Assembly (NCBI GenBank): GCA_963663675.1
Contig: OY760498.1
Coordinates: forward strand, 3,906,001-3,970,000
Direction of reading: 5' to 3'
Length of the DNA: 64,000 nt
Origin: CAINVV01 sp963663675
Lineage (GTDB): Bacteria; Bacteroidota; Bacteroidia; Bacteroidales; Prolixibacteraceae
Shown here: positions 7,879-16,967 of the stretch, in pieces
Layout: each line of letters opens with the position of its first letter
Position numbering within the stretch: the stretch's first letter is position 1
Notes under the pieces: generated by a model
What the model saw: only the letters and a program-made list of their open reading frames with translations
What the model was told of the DNA's origin: nothing
Databases searched by the model: none
Program-made: the position numbers and the translations under genes

Positions 7879-8172
7879 AACCAAAAAACTTAACCCGAAA
7901 ATATTTTTTCAAAAAACACAGTACTAAATAAATTGTTTGTCGTAAATTCAAAAACATTTTTTTGATGTGGAGCTTACTAATACCAATTAACCTGATTTGC
8001 AACTTTTTAAAATTATTACCGGCCTATTTCCGGAATATCAGCTTATCGATTTGCCAACGAAATAGCCATGATTGCACAATCACTATCCGAATGAACATAA
8101 TTTCAACAATCATGCTATTACTTACGCTGATCTCCGATTCCATTTTGCCATTGAAAATCAAAATATAGTCAA
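7879..8172. other. AT-rich leader region between tRNA-Leu and the sigma gene
   Basis: Apart from the tRNA promoter at its left end, this interval has no gene I can support. It presumably holds the promoter of the sigma-FecR unit. A 68-codon open frame exists at 7962-8168, but it has no coding character. Confidence 0.4.
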
Positions 8173-8805
8173 ATGAATCCTGCTGAGGAACCAAATATAT
8201 TTGATGCCATCCGCAACAATGACCGGCAGGCTTTCGAGCGCGTATTCAGACATTCCTACCGGCCCCTCACTGCCTATGCATTTCGTTTTGTGCGTGATTT
8301 ACCTGCAGCTGAAAACGTCGTTCAGGATGTGTTCCTGAAATTATGGCAAAACCGAAAAAGAATGACCATTACCACTTCGCTGGATCATTACCTGTTCAGG
8401 GCGGTCAGAAATCACTGCCTGAATTTCCTGGATAAAGCCAGGGTACGTTCCTCTTACCTCAGGATGCAGGCAGAAAGAGAGGAAAACAACGATGATAACA
8501 AAGAATATTACCCTGAAATCGGTCTGTTGGAAATTATCGGGAATGCAATCAGCGCCCTCCCGGAAAAAAGGCAGAAAATTTTTCGACTGTCAAGAGAAGA
8601 TGGGCTGAAATACCAGGAAATTGCTGATCAGTTAAATATTTCGGTTAAAACTGTAGAAGCACAGATGTCCCTGGCCTTGAAGCAACTGCGCGAATCCTTG
8701 AAAAAATATAACTACCTTATGCTTTTTTTGATGATTCGGGGTAAGGGTAAATCTTTGCAAAGGTGTCAAGGATTTGTGGAAGTAGTGGGTTATCCTATTA
8801 GTTAG
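8173..8805 (+). CDS. ECF-family RNA polymerase sigma factor (FecI-like)
   Basis: This 210-residue extracytoplasmic-function sigma factor is of the Bacteroidota FecI-like type. Region 2 spans about residues 25-90 (FRHSYRPLTAYAFRFVRD, then AENVVQDVFLKLWQNR). Region 4 spans about residues 130-180 and holds the HTH (GLKYQEIADQLNISVKTVEAQM). The last 30 residues form a less typical tail (MLFLMIRGKGK...). The anti-sigma FecR gene starts 10 bases downstream, so the two are co-transcribed. By family knowledge the factor is held inactive by FecR until a surface signal arrives, here probably through the STN-domain protein at 9850-11325. Confidence 0.93.
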   Translation: MNPAEEPNIFDAIRNNDRQAFERVFRHSYRPLTAYAFRFVRDLPAAENVVQDVFLKLWQNRKRMTITTSLDHYLFRAVRNHCLNFLDKARVRSSYLRMQAEREENNDDNKEYYPEIGLLEIIGNAISALPEKRQKIFRLSREDGLKYQEIADQLNISVKTVEAQMSLALKQLRESLKKYNYLMLFLMIRGKGKSLQRCQGFVEVVGYPIS

Positions 8806-8815
8806 TATTGTTAAG

Positions 8816-9808
8816 ATGGAAGAAGAAAAAGAAATTAAAGATTCCTGGATATCTTTTTTGTCGGGCGAGAAGGAGGAAATTCCTGAAAAGGGTGAGGTCA
8901 ATGACAGTGAATTCAGGGACCTTGAAAGAACCTGGAATCTCACCGGAACAGAATATTGTTATCGTGAAACCGATCCTGACAAAGCCTGGTCCAGGCTTAC
9001 TGAAAAAATGAGTGATACCAGGGTGGTTTCTTTAAAACGGTCCAATTATCTGCGCTATGTTGCCATATTCGTCGCTTTTTTCACTGTTGGGTCAATTCTT
9101 TTTCTACTTATAAGGAATCCCGAAAAGATTCAGGAGCAGCTAACTGCCGGGATACCATCCACGAAAACAATACAGACAATTGCAAGTCCTGCAGTACTGA
9201 CAACCATAACTCTCCCGGACGGTACCCTTGTGACCCTGAACGCAAATACAGAACTGAAATATCCCGAGAAATTCACCAATTATGAAAGGATTGTAAAGCT
9301 TACAGGTGAAGCATATTTTGACGTGGTTCATGATGCCGCTCACCCATTTGTAGTTGAAACGGGCAACATTCGGGTTGAAGATTTGGGAACTTCATTCAAT
9401 ATCTCGGCCTATCCCGGCCACGGCATGGTAGAGGTGAATGTCACCACAGGAAGTGTAAGGCTTAGCGACAGGCAAAAAAATGAATCAACTGTAATTGTCG
9501 CAGGCACCAATGGCAAATATTCAAAGCAGAACAATAGTATACTGGTATCCGGAGAACTTACCCCGAACTACCGGTCCTGGATCACAAAAGAGCTCACTTT
9601 TCGTCATATGCCACTCTCGGAAGTATTTGAACAACTTGAAAATATTTACCATGTGCCGATTGAACTCACTGATTCAAGTATTGCCACTATATCTTATACC
9701 GCAAATTTTGACAAACTTGAGGTCAATGATATTGTTAATGTAATTGCCCAAACGCATCATCTGTCTGTATCCAAAAAATCTGGCAAGTTTGTTTTCGCCT
9801 TAAAATAA
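8816..9808 (+). CDS. FecR-family anti-sigma factor
   Basis: This 330-residue inner-membrane anti-sigma regulator has a cytoplasmic N-terminus of about 78 residues, one membrane helix (YVAIFVAFFTVGSILFLLI, about residues 79-97) and a periplasmic FecR domain starting at TITLPDGTLVTLNANTELKY. The C-terminal DUF4974-type domain begins near LTFRHMPLSEVFEQLENIY. It transmits a periplasmic signal to the sigma factor encoded immediately upstream. The cognate outer-membrane component would normally be a TonB-dependent receptor. Here the next gene encodes an STN protein without a barrel. Confidence 0.92.
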   Translation: MEEEKEIKDSWISFLSGEKEEIPEKGEVNDSEFRDLERTWNLTGTEYCYRETDPDKAWSRLTEKMSDTRVVSLKRSNYLRYVAIFVAFFTVGSILFLLIRNPEKIQEQLTAGIPSTKTIQTIASPAVLTTITLPDGTLVTLNANTELKYPEKFTNYERIVKLTGEAYFDVVHDAAHPFVVETGNIRVEDLGTSFNISAYPGHGMVEVNVTTGSVRLSDRQKNESTVIVAGTNGKYSKQNNSILVSGELTPNYRSWITKELTFRHMPLSEVFEQLENIYHVPIELTDSSIATISYTANFDKLEVNDIVNVIAQTHHLSVSKKSGKFVFALK

Positions 9809-9849
9809 ATACTTTAGCAAAAATTCACGTCTCAAAAAGTGAGATTACC

Positions 9850-11325
9850 ATGCCATCCAGATCAAAAACAATAATTTTGATCCTGTTATTCAACTCTTTT
9901 GTGAATTTGTTACCTGCACAAGAGAAGCCTGAGCCATTAAGCCGACTTATTACAATAACCACGGACTCAATCACAGTTGAATCTTTCCTTGAAAAATTAG
10001 TCAGAGACAATGATCTTTACTTTTCTTACAATCCCGATCTGCTACCGGAAGGGACTTCAACATTCTCATTTAAACAGCGGCCCCTCCGCGAGGTGCTAAC
10101 GGATATTCTACCTGACACTCTTTACAATGTAAATCTTATTGACTACCAGCTTATCATAACACGCAAAGAGCCAAAACCGTTAATAGTAACTGGCCGGGTA
10201 GTTGAAAAAGATGGAAAGACTCCTTTGGAATATGCTACAGTTTCAGTGGACAGGGAATTTATCGGGACCATGACAAACAATGAAGGGAATTTCGATCTTA
10301 AAATTCCCTATAATCTGAGGAACAGAAATCTCGTTATCAGTTCATTGGGGTACAAACAAAAAATAATTTCACTGAAAGAACTTGAAAAAGAATCTGTTAT
10401 CCGGCTTCACAGTGAGACAGTGAGTCTTAGGGAGATTACTGTCACACCAGTAAATCCTCATGATATTTTGCGGCAATTCAGGAATAAAATAAGTGAGAAC
10501 TATGTTGGAGAACCGCAATTGATGACAACTTTCTACAGGGAAACTGCCCGCCAGGATGGAAATTATGTTGGTGTGTGGGAGGCAGTTATGGAGATTCTGA
10601 AGGCACCATACAAAAGCAATGAGCCCGACCGCGTCCGTTTCATCAAGGGTAGGAAAGCAGACCTTAACCGGAAACCAAAGGCGGTTTTCCTGAAAGTTCA
10701 GGGGGGGCCTCTTGGCATCAATTCTCTGGATATAGTTAAGAATGAAGAGACTTTTCTTAGTCCTGAATACGAATATCTGTACCGCTATCAGTTCGAAAGA
10801 CCGGAAATCATTAACGATAGAGTGACCTGGATCATCAGTTTTGAACGTTTGTCAGAAACCGATTTCCCATGCTATAACGGAAAAGTATTCATAGATTCTG
10901 ACAGTTATGCGCTGGTAGGTGCTGAATTTTCATACGACAAAAAGAGCCTTAAAATCAATGGAGGGAGTTTTATCCAAAAAGAGCCATTTGGTTTCGACAC
11001 CCGTCCTGAAAATGTGGAATATTCAGTTCATTACAGGTTATTAAACGGGAAATGGCAATTCCACTCTGCGCATAGTGATGTGATCTTCAAAGTTAAACAA
11101 AAGAATAAATTCAAGACTGAATACCGCAATGTATCAGACCTTCTTGTCACACAACAGTTTTCCTTTCCAAAAAAAGCGAGATTCGGACCGGATGGAATTT
11201 TAAATGAGAAAGATATTTTTTCTGAAAAAATAGGAACTTATGATAGCGCTTACTGGGAAGATTACAATGTAATCGAACCCGATGACGATCTCGGCAAGGC
11301 AATAAGAGATGCAAACAAGAATTAA
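9850..11325 (+). CDS. STN-domain and carboxypeptidase-regulatory-domain exported protein
   Basis: This 491-residue exported protein has a signal peptide (ILILLFNSFVNLLPAQ). An STN (secretin/TonB N-terminal) domain covers about residues 35-105. A carboxypeptidase regulatory-like beta-sandwich follows at about 115-200 (VTGRVVEKDGKTPLEYATVS, ending SLGYKQKI). About 290 residues of unassigned beta-rich sequence come next. There is no TonB plug or 22-strand barrel. STN domains in this setting contact the FecR C-terminus, so the protein may be the sensor or effector of the upstream sigma/FecR pair, 41 bases away. Its stop codon directly abuts that of the convergent penicillin-binding-protein gene with no base between them. 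Confidence 0.8.
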   Translation: MPSRSKTIILILLFNSFVNLLPAQEKPEPLSRLITITTDSITVESFLEKLVRDNDLYFSYNPDLLPEGTSTFSFKQRPLREVLTDILPDTLYNVNLIDYQLIITRKEPKPLIVTGRVVEKDGKTPLEYATVSVDREFIGTMTNNEGNFDLKIPYNLRNRNLVISSLGYKQKIISLKELEKESVIRLHSETVSLREITVTPVNPHDILRQFRNKISENYVGEPQLMTTFYRETARQDGNYVGVWEAVMEILKAPYKSNEPDRVRFIKGRKADLNRKPKAVFLKVQGGPLGINSLDIVKNEETFLSPEYEYLYRYQFERPEIINDRVTWIISFERLSETDFPCYNGKVFIDSDSYALVGAEFSYDKKSLKINGGSFIQKEPFGFDTRPENVEYSVHYRLLNGKWQFHSAHSDVIFKVKQKNKFKTEYRNVSDLLVTQQFSFPKKARFGPDGILNEKDIFSEKIGTYDSAYWEDYNVIEPDDDLGKAIRDANKN

Positions 11326-13677
11326 TCAGAAGAATTCGCTCTCCGCAGAATCATCCTCTTTCTCCTCTTTCATGACTTTGCTGCAATCCAGGTCCACATT
11401 GAAGCCAGGAGGGGCGTTAAAAACCGACGCTTGCGAATAGCTGAGGGTTCTGTCCCGGTAAAGGCTATTCATGAAATAACCATATACAGGAAGTGCCATG
11501 CTGGCTCCCTGTCCGGCTGAAAGGCCTTCGAAGTGGATGCTGCGAAGATCACCACCGGTCCATACACCCGTAACTAGTTCAGGAGTTATTCCCATGAACC
11601 ATCCGTCAGACTGATTCTGGGTGGTTCCGGTTTTGCCAGCCACATCCGCTGTAATATTTCCGTAGGAAACATCTCTTCTCAAACGCTGACTAGTCCCCTC
11701 ATTGACAACAGCTTCCATCAGGTTAATCATCAGATAGGCAGTCCTTGCATCAATTGCATCGTGTGATTCAGGAGAGAAACGGGCCAGCACGTTACCGTTG
11801 CGGTCCTCAATCCTTGTCACGCAATATGGCTTGGTATAAACCCCATTGTTCCCGTATGTCCCATAAGCTCCAACCATCTCATAAAGCGAAACATCTGAAG
11901 TACCAAGAAACATGGAAGGGACAGGATCGATCGGACTTGTAATACCCAGTTTATGCATCATATCAGCCATCGCCTGCGGATTAAACTGTTTCATCACCCA
12001 GGCTGATATCTGGTTTACAGAATTGGCAAGACCCCATTTGAGTGTTACCATTTTACCATCCATTTTAGTTTCACCCGAGTTTTTAGCTGTCCACGTCGTA
12101 CCATCGAACAGGGTAAACGAATGTTCTGTATTCGGTACAAGGGTACAGGGAGAGAAACCGTTCTGCATAGCCAGCGTGTAAAGGAAAGGCTTCACGGTGG
12201 AACCTACCTGACGTTTTCCGCTTTTCACCATGTCATACATGAAATGTCTGTAGTTTGGTCCACCTACCCAGGCCTTTATCTTTCCTGTCTTCACTTCCAT
12301 GGTCATCATGGCAGAGCGAAGAAACCCCAGGTGATATTTGATGGAATCAAGTGGAGACATTATCGTGTCAATTTCACCTCTCCATGAAAAGACTGTCATC
12401 TCGGCAGGTTTGTTGAAAGCGGTCCTAATCTCAGTTTCATTCATACCCTGGTTATGAAGCGAACGGTACCTGTCACTGGCTTTCATCATTCTGTCGTACT
12501 CCTGCTGAGCCTGTTCGTTAGTCAGGTCATTGGAGAAGGGACGGTTGCGCTGACTCCTTATCCGCTGGTTAAAAAGTGGCTGGACATTTTTGCTAAGATG
12601 AGTTATGACAGCTTTTTCAGCATAGGCCTGCATCCGCATGTCGATTGTAGAATAAATTTTTAGTCCATCAGTGTAAATATTGTAGAGCTTCCCGTCAGGC
12701 TTTGGATTTTTGGCACACCAACCATACAAAGGATTGGTTTCCCACTCTACTGAGTCTTCACTATATTGCTGCATCTGCCAGGCCCTGTATTTTCCCCTGT
12801 CAGGTTTGGGAGAATTCATAATAGTTCGGAGGTACTCAGTAAAATAGGTGCCAGGGGTTGATTTATAATCTTCCTTGTGAAAGTTCAGGTTAAGTGGGAG
12901 TGCTTTGTAATGAATAAATTCTGATTCAGTGATGTCTCCGTTCTTTTCCATCTGGGATAATACAACATTCCTGCGGTTCCGAACAAGTTCCGGCCTTCGG
13001 ACTGGATTGTAAAGGGATGAGTTTTTGGCCATACCCACCAGCATGGCTGCCTGTTCCAGAGTCAACTGATCCGGTGTGGTACCGAAATAAATTTCTGCAG
13101 CAGATTTTATTCCAACAGCCAGATTCAAAAAGTCGTATTTGTTAAGATACATCGCGATGATCTCTTCCTTGGTGAAGTTCCGCTCCAGCTTCACAGCGAT
13201 CACCCACTCTCTCAACTTTCTGATTGCCAGTTGAAATTTGTTCCCGATATCTTCCCTGGGGAAAAGCATCTTGGCCAGTTGCTGGGAAAGTGTACTGCCA
13301 CCACCGGCACTTTGATCACCTGTAGCAATACCCTTGAATACCCTGAAAAGTCCGCGTAAGTCAATACCAGGATGTTTGTAAAACCGCACATCTTCAGTTG
13401 CTATAAGGGCATGTATAACGTTAGGGCTAATTGCTTCGAAACTGGTAAAGGTACGGTTCTCCTTGTAATAATACCTGCGCATCACAACGCTGTCGGCAGT
13501 GTAAACCTCAGACGCAAGGGAGGATTCGATATTTTCGAGTTCTGTCAGCGTTGGCATGTATCCCAGCTTGCCATTGCTTATCAGGGTGAAAAGTATCACC
13601 AAAGCAAGGATTCCGATACCAAAAACAGTCCAGAAGATTACCAGGTACTTTTTGAATGGGTTGTTCGATGTCATCAT
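11326..13677 (-). CDS. Class A penicillin-binding protein (peptidoglycan glycosyltransferase/transpeptidase)
   Basis: This 783-residue bifunctional cell-wall synthase resembles PBP1A. An N-terminal membrane anchor lies at about residues 12-35. The GT51 glycosyltransferase domain shows EDVRFYKHPGID near residue 92 and GGGSTLSQQLAKMLFPRED. The transpeptidase domain has the SxxK serine in GSTVKPF near residue 490, an SVN motif, and KTGTTQNQSDGWF near residue 680. It polymerises and cross-links glycan strands in the periplasm. The C-terminus is acidic (MKEEKEDDSAESEFF). It is monocistronic as far as the window shows and convergent with the STN-protein gene. Confidence 0.95.
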   Translation of the reverse strand: MMTSNNPFKKYLVIFWTVFGIGILALVILFTLISNGKLGYMPTLTELENIESSLASEVYTADSVVMRRYYYKENRTFTSFEAISPNVIHALIATEDVRFYKHPGIDLRGLFRVFKGIATGDQSAGGGSTLSQQLAKMLFPREDIGNKFQLAIRKLREWVIAVKLERNFTKEEIIAMYLNKYDFLNLAVGIKSAAEIYFGTTPDQLTLEQAAMLVGMAKNSSLYNPVRRPELVRNRRNVVLSQMEKNGDITESEFIHYKALPLNLNFHKEDYKSTPGTYFTEYLRTIMNSPKPDRGKYRAWQMQQYSEDSVEWETNPLYGWCAKNPKPDGKLYNIYTDGLKIYSTIDMRMQAYAEKAVITHLSKNVQPLFNQRIRSQRNRPFSNDLTNEQAQQEYDRMMKASDRYRSLHNQGMNETEIRTAFNKPAEMTVFSWRGEIDTIMSPLDSIKYHLGFLRSAMMTMEVKTGKIKAWVGGPNYRHFMYDMVKSGKRQVGSTVKPFLYTLAMQNGFSPCTLVPNTEHSFTLFDGTTWTAKNSGETKMDGKMVTLKWGLANSVNQISAWVMKQFNPQAMADMMHKLGITSPIDPVPSMFLGTSDVSLYEMVGAYGTYGNNGVYTKPYCVTRIEDRNGNVLARFSPESHDAIDARTAYLMINLMEAVVNEGTSQRLRRDVSYGNITADVAGKTGTTQNQSDGWFMGITPELVTGVWTGGDLRSIHFEGLSAGQGASMALPVYGYFMNSLYRDRTLSYSQASVFNAPPGFNVDLDCSKVMKEEKEDDSAESEFF

Positions 13678-13773
13678 CTGAGTTCTTTTAACTTTCCCCG
13701 AATGAATTCCTTTTTGATTGATGCAGTAAATACCGGTCTAAAAGGATAGCAATGCAGGTACAAGGCCACAAAG

Positions 13774-15468
13774 TTAAGATTTAGAATTGATCTTTTTAAG
13801 AACCTGTTTCTGAATTTGGTCACATCGCCGGATCGTCTCCATTTCAATTTGCTCAGCCGCCAGAAGTTTTTCTGCCGCCAGTGAACCGTCATCCAGGTCT
13901 GCTGCATTAATCCTGATATTTAACATGGCCCCTGACACCGCGGTTCTCAGGCACAACGCACCGACAGCAACATCACTTGCGGAGTTTGGATTTCCTGTTT
14001 CAGCCATCCGCTCAAGTAATTCCAATGAATCAGATGCTGTTTTTATCACCCTGAAGGGAACCTCAATGGCGTTCAAAGTTGCGTCCCGGATCGCTTTCTT
14101 ACGTAAATCCTTCTGATCCTGAGTCTCTTTCGGCAACCCAAAAGCGTCCATTACTCCGTTAAAAGCAAGGGTATCTTCATCTACCATGGCAAGCAATGAT
14201 TCGTAAGCCATTTTACCATGTTCAGCCTGATCAGAAAATTCTTTCCACTGGCCGTCCCATCCGCGTTTGTGGGCCGAAAGGTTGGCAACCATAGATCCCA
14301 GAGCGGCTCCTAAGGCCCCGACTGCTGCTGAGACAGATCCGCCTCCGGGAGCTGGCGATTCAGATGCCGTTTCATAGGTAAATTTCCTAACAGACAAATC
14401 AGCCAGTTGATCTTTCAGCTCTTCTTTCAACAGATATTCAATGATCCTTTTATTCGGTTCAAATGGGGCAAGTTCATTAAGGCCCAGGGAACGGACTGCC
14501 ATTTCGATGATTTCTTCATCCGGTATTCCGGTCGAACGTTTTTGCTTGTGCAAAAAATATTTCCCTGCATCGATCATGCAATGTAACGGAACAACTCCAA
14601 TCAGTTCAGAACCCGTCACCCTTATACCCTTTTCTGCAGCTTTGTTACAAACCTCATCGAAAGCGACATGCACAGATGTTACCGTGATATCAGTCAGATT
14701 CATTGATACCTGGGCCATCCTGTACTCCTTGATGAACCATCCAATTGCCCTCACTCTTTTCAGTGTTCCGGGAATCCGGATGGGCTCACCATTTTTGTCT
14801 TTGACAATTTTGCCTGTGACAGCATCTCCATCACGTAATATTCTACCGGCTTCCCTTACATCATAGGCTATTGAGTTGGCATGCCGGACAGAGGTGGTGT
14901 TCAGATTGATATTGTATGCTACCAGGAAGTTCCTTGCACCAATGGCAACAGCCCCAGACCTGGCATTGAATTCGACAGGACCGAAGTCCGGCTTCCATTC
15001 CGGAGAGACGATTTTAGATGGAAGTCCCTCGTATTCCCCTGAACGACAGCTCGCCAGACTCTGACGCTTTGGCTCAAAGGCTGCATTTTCATAGCAATAG
15101 ACGGGGATTAGCAGTTCCTCACCAACCCTTTCTGCCAATGCCCTTGCGTAATCAACCGTCTCTTCCATTGTAATATTGGAGACCGGGACCAACGGACAGA
15201 CATCTGTCGCCCCGAACCGGGGATGTTCCCCCGTATGATGACGCATGTCGATCAGCTCAGAAGCTTTTTTTATGGCTTGAAAAGCTGCCTCCACAACAGC
15301 TTCAGGGGCACCGGCAAATGTTACTACTGTACGGTTGGTCGCATATCCGGGATCCACATTGAGCAATTTGATCCCTGGTACTTTTTCGATGACTTCAGTG
15401 ATCTGCCTGATAACTTCCATCTCCCTGCCTTCAGAGAAATTCGGGACGCACTCTAATATTTTTTTCAT
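13774..15468 (-). CDS. ftcD: Bifunctional glutamate formimidoyltransferase/formiminotetrahydrofolate cyclodeaminase
   Basis: This 564-residue enzyme carries out the final steps of histidine degradation. It moves the formimino group of N-formiminoglutamate to tetrahydrofolate and then releases ammonia to give 5,10-methenyl-tetrahydrofolate. The N-terminal formimidoyltransferase (about residues 1-330) begins ILECVPNFSEGR and holds HHTGEHPRFGATDVCPLVP. The C-terminal cyclodeaminase (about 355-560) begins near FTYETASESPAPGGGSVSA. The two activities are often separate genes in bacteria, and the fusion resembles the animal FTCD layout. It is the last gene of the hut operon, 185 bases after hutI. 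Confidence 0.95.
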   Translation of the reverse strand: MKKILECVPNFSEGREMEVIRQITEVIEKVPGIKLLNVDPGYATNRTVVTFAGAPEAVVEAAFQAIKKASELIDMRHHTGEHPRFGATDVCPLVPVSNITMEETVDYARALAERVGEELLIPVYCYENAAFEPKRQSLASCRSGEYEGLPSKIVSPEWKPDFGPVEFNARSGAVAIGARNFLVAYNINLNTTSVRHANSIAYDVREAGRILRDGDAVTGKIVKDKNGEPIRIPGTLKRVRAIGWFIKEYRMAQVSMNLTDITVTSVHVAFDEVCNKAAEKGIRVTGSELIGVVPLHCMIDAGKYFLHKQKRSTGIPDEEIIEMAVRSLGLNELAPFEPNKRIIEYLLKEELKDQLADLSVRKFTYETASESPAPGGGSVSAAVGALGAALGSMVANLSAHKRGWDGQWKEFSDQAEHGKMAYESLLAMVDEDTLAFNGVMDAFGLPKETQDQKDLRKKAIRDATLNAIEVPFRVIKTASDSLELLERMAETGNPNSASDVAVGALCLRTAVSGAMLNIRINAADLDDGSLAAEKLLAAEQIEMETIRRCDQIQKQVLKKINSKS

Positions 15469-15602
15469 CTTTTAATATTTATCAAATATTTACCTGAATA
15501 CCAATGTTGTATAAACATGGAGCAGAGAGAGCGGAGCATGGAAAACGGATACCGGAGAACGGGGAAATGCCCAACATCATTGTTTTACTTTGACTTGTAC
15601 GA

Positions 15603-15664
15603 TCTTATCTCTCTTCTTTTTATTTCTTATATCTCTTTCTCATGGCTTATATCTTATATATTTT
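15603..15664 (-). repeat. Degenerate GATATAA heptamer tract after hutI
   Basis: On the minus strand the hutI stop codon lies in ATATATAAGATATAAGCC. It is followed by ATGA and AGATATAAGAAATAA-like units. The same heptamer forms a longer array at 49471-49554. Confidence 0.5.
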
Positions 15665-16904
15665 GTTTCTCCCCTCTCTTCCAAACTCCGGCAGGTTTTA
15701 ACATACCCTGTTGGTAGAGTATTTCCTGGTAATTTTTGCCCGGGAAACAGATGAAGTCAGCCAAATTGCCTTTTGTGAGCCTACCCCGGTCATTTAGGTT
15801 AAGGGCATGTGCTGCACGGAAAGTAATAGCCGACAATTGTTCCGCCATGGTAAGTTTTTCGAATGTTCCAAGGATCGAAGTTTGCAACAAAAGATTTCCC
15901 ATCGGTGCTGAACCGGGATTCCAGTCTGAACCAATCGCAAGACAGCAGCCAGCATCAAGCAGTCTGCGGGCAGGTGCAAATTTACAACCCAATCCGATGG
16001 AGGCACCCGGCAATACCATAGCAACTACATCTGACTCTGCCAGTAGAAATATCTCATTGATCTTTATCATTTCAAGGTGGTCAACGCTTTTTGCCTCCAG
16101 ATTGACTGCAAGATTTACGCCGGCTGATGTAAATTGTTCTCCATGAACAACCAGGTCAAACCCTACCTTTGCAGCTTCAGAAAGATATTTAGCCGATTCA
16201 TTCTTACTGAATGCACCCTCCTCAACGAAAATATCAATCCGTCCGGTGAGTTTTTTATCCTTTAAAACAGGGAACAATTTCTTAGTTAAATGCTCGAGGT
16301 ATTCTTCCGCATTGCCTTCAAAATCATTTGGCTTTATATGTGCCGCAAGGCAGGTAGGTATCAGATCGATTGTAATATCCTGATTTACAGAATATATAAT
16401 TTCGAGTAACCTCAGTTCTTCATCAACACTGAGTCCATAACCACTTTTGACCTCACATGTAGTTATTCCGTCTTTCAACTGTCGCATCGCCCTGGTTATC
16501 AACAGATTCTTCAGTTCCATATCAGAAGCATTCCTGGTTTTGACTACAGTATCCCAAATACCACCACCACTTTGTGCAATTTCCGAATAGCTTTTCCCTT
16601 CCAATCGCAAGGCATAATCTGCCTCACGACTGCCCGCCCAGCAAATGTGGGTATGGGGATCAATAAACCCTGGTAGAGCAATTGAATCAAAATCAATATT
16701 TTGGACTTCAGATATATCTGAATAGTATTTAGATTTCATCTCTTCGAACAAGCCAACTCTCAAAATTCTTCCTTCCTGGTGAACAATGCCTCCTGCTTCA
16801 ATTACCTCAAGTTGGACATCTTTCAGGCTGCCCTTCATAGGGAGGTTTGCCATGGTCAAAAGCTGCCTGAATGGTCCGGTAATAATGGTTGATTGACTAT
16901 TCAT
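15654..16904 (-). CDS. hutI: Imidazolonepropionase
   Basis: This 416-residue metal-dependent amidohydrolase opens imidazolone-5-propionate to N-formimino-L-glutamate, the third step of histidine degradation. Metal-binding and active-site patterns visible are DPHTHICWAGSRE near residue 83, GGGIWDTV, the EVKSGYGL motif, VHGEQFTSAG and AIGSDWNPGS. The length is typical of the family. It lies between hutU (63 bases upstream) and ftcD in the same direction. The C-terminus runs into the GATATAA heptamer tract. Confidence 0.96.
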   Translation of the reverse strand: MNSQSTIITGPFRQLLTMANLPMKGSLKDVQLEVIEAGGIVHQEGRILRVGLFEEMKSKYYSDISEVQNIDFDSIALPGFIDPHTHICWAGSREADYALRLEGKSYSEIAQSGGGIWDTVVKTRNASDMELKNLLITRAMRQLKDGITTCEVKSGYGLSVDEELRLLEIIYSVNQDITIDLIPTCLAAHIKPNDFEGNAEEYLEHLTKKLFPVLKDKKLTGRIDIFVEEGAFSKNESAKYLSEAAKVGFDLVVHGEQFTSAGVNLAVNLEAKSVDHLEMIKINEIFLLAESDVVAMVLPGASIGLGCKFAPARRLLDAGCCLAIGSDWNPGSAPMGNLLLQTSILGTFEKLTMAEQLSAITFRAAHALNLNDRGRLTKGNLADFICFPGKNYQEILYQQGMLKPAGVWKRGEKQNI

Positions 16905-16967
16905 GTTAAAGCACGCCCTTAATTGGTTTAATACTCAGATTAGCAAAAGGACACAAAATGAAGTAAA

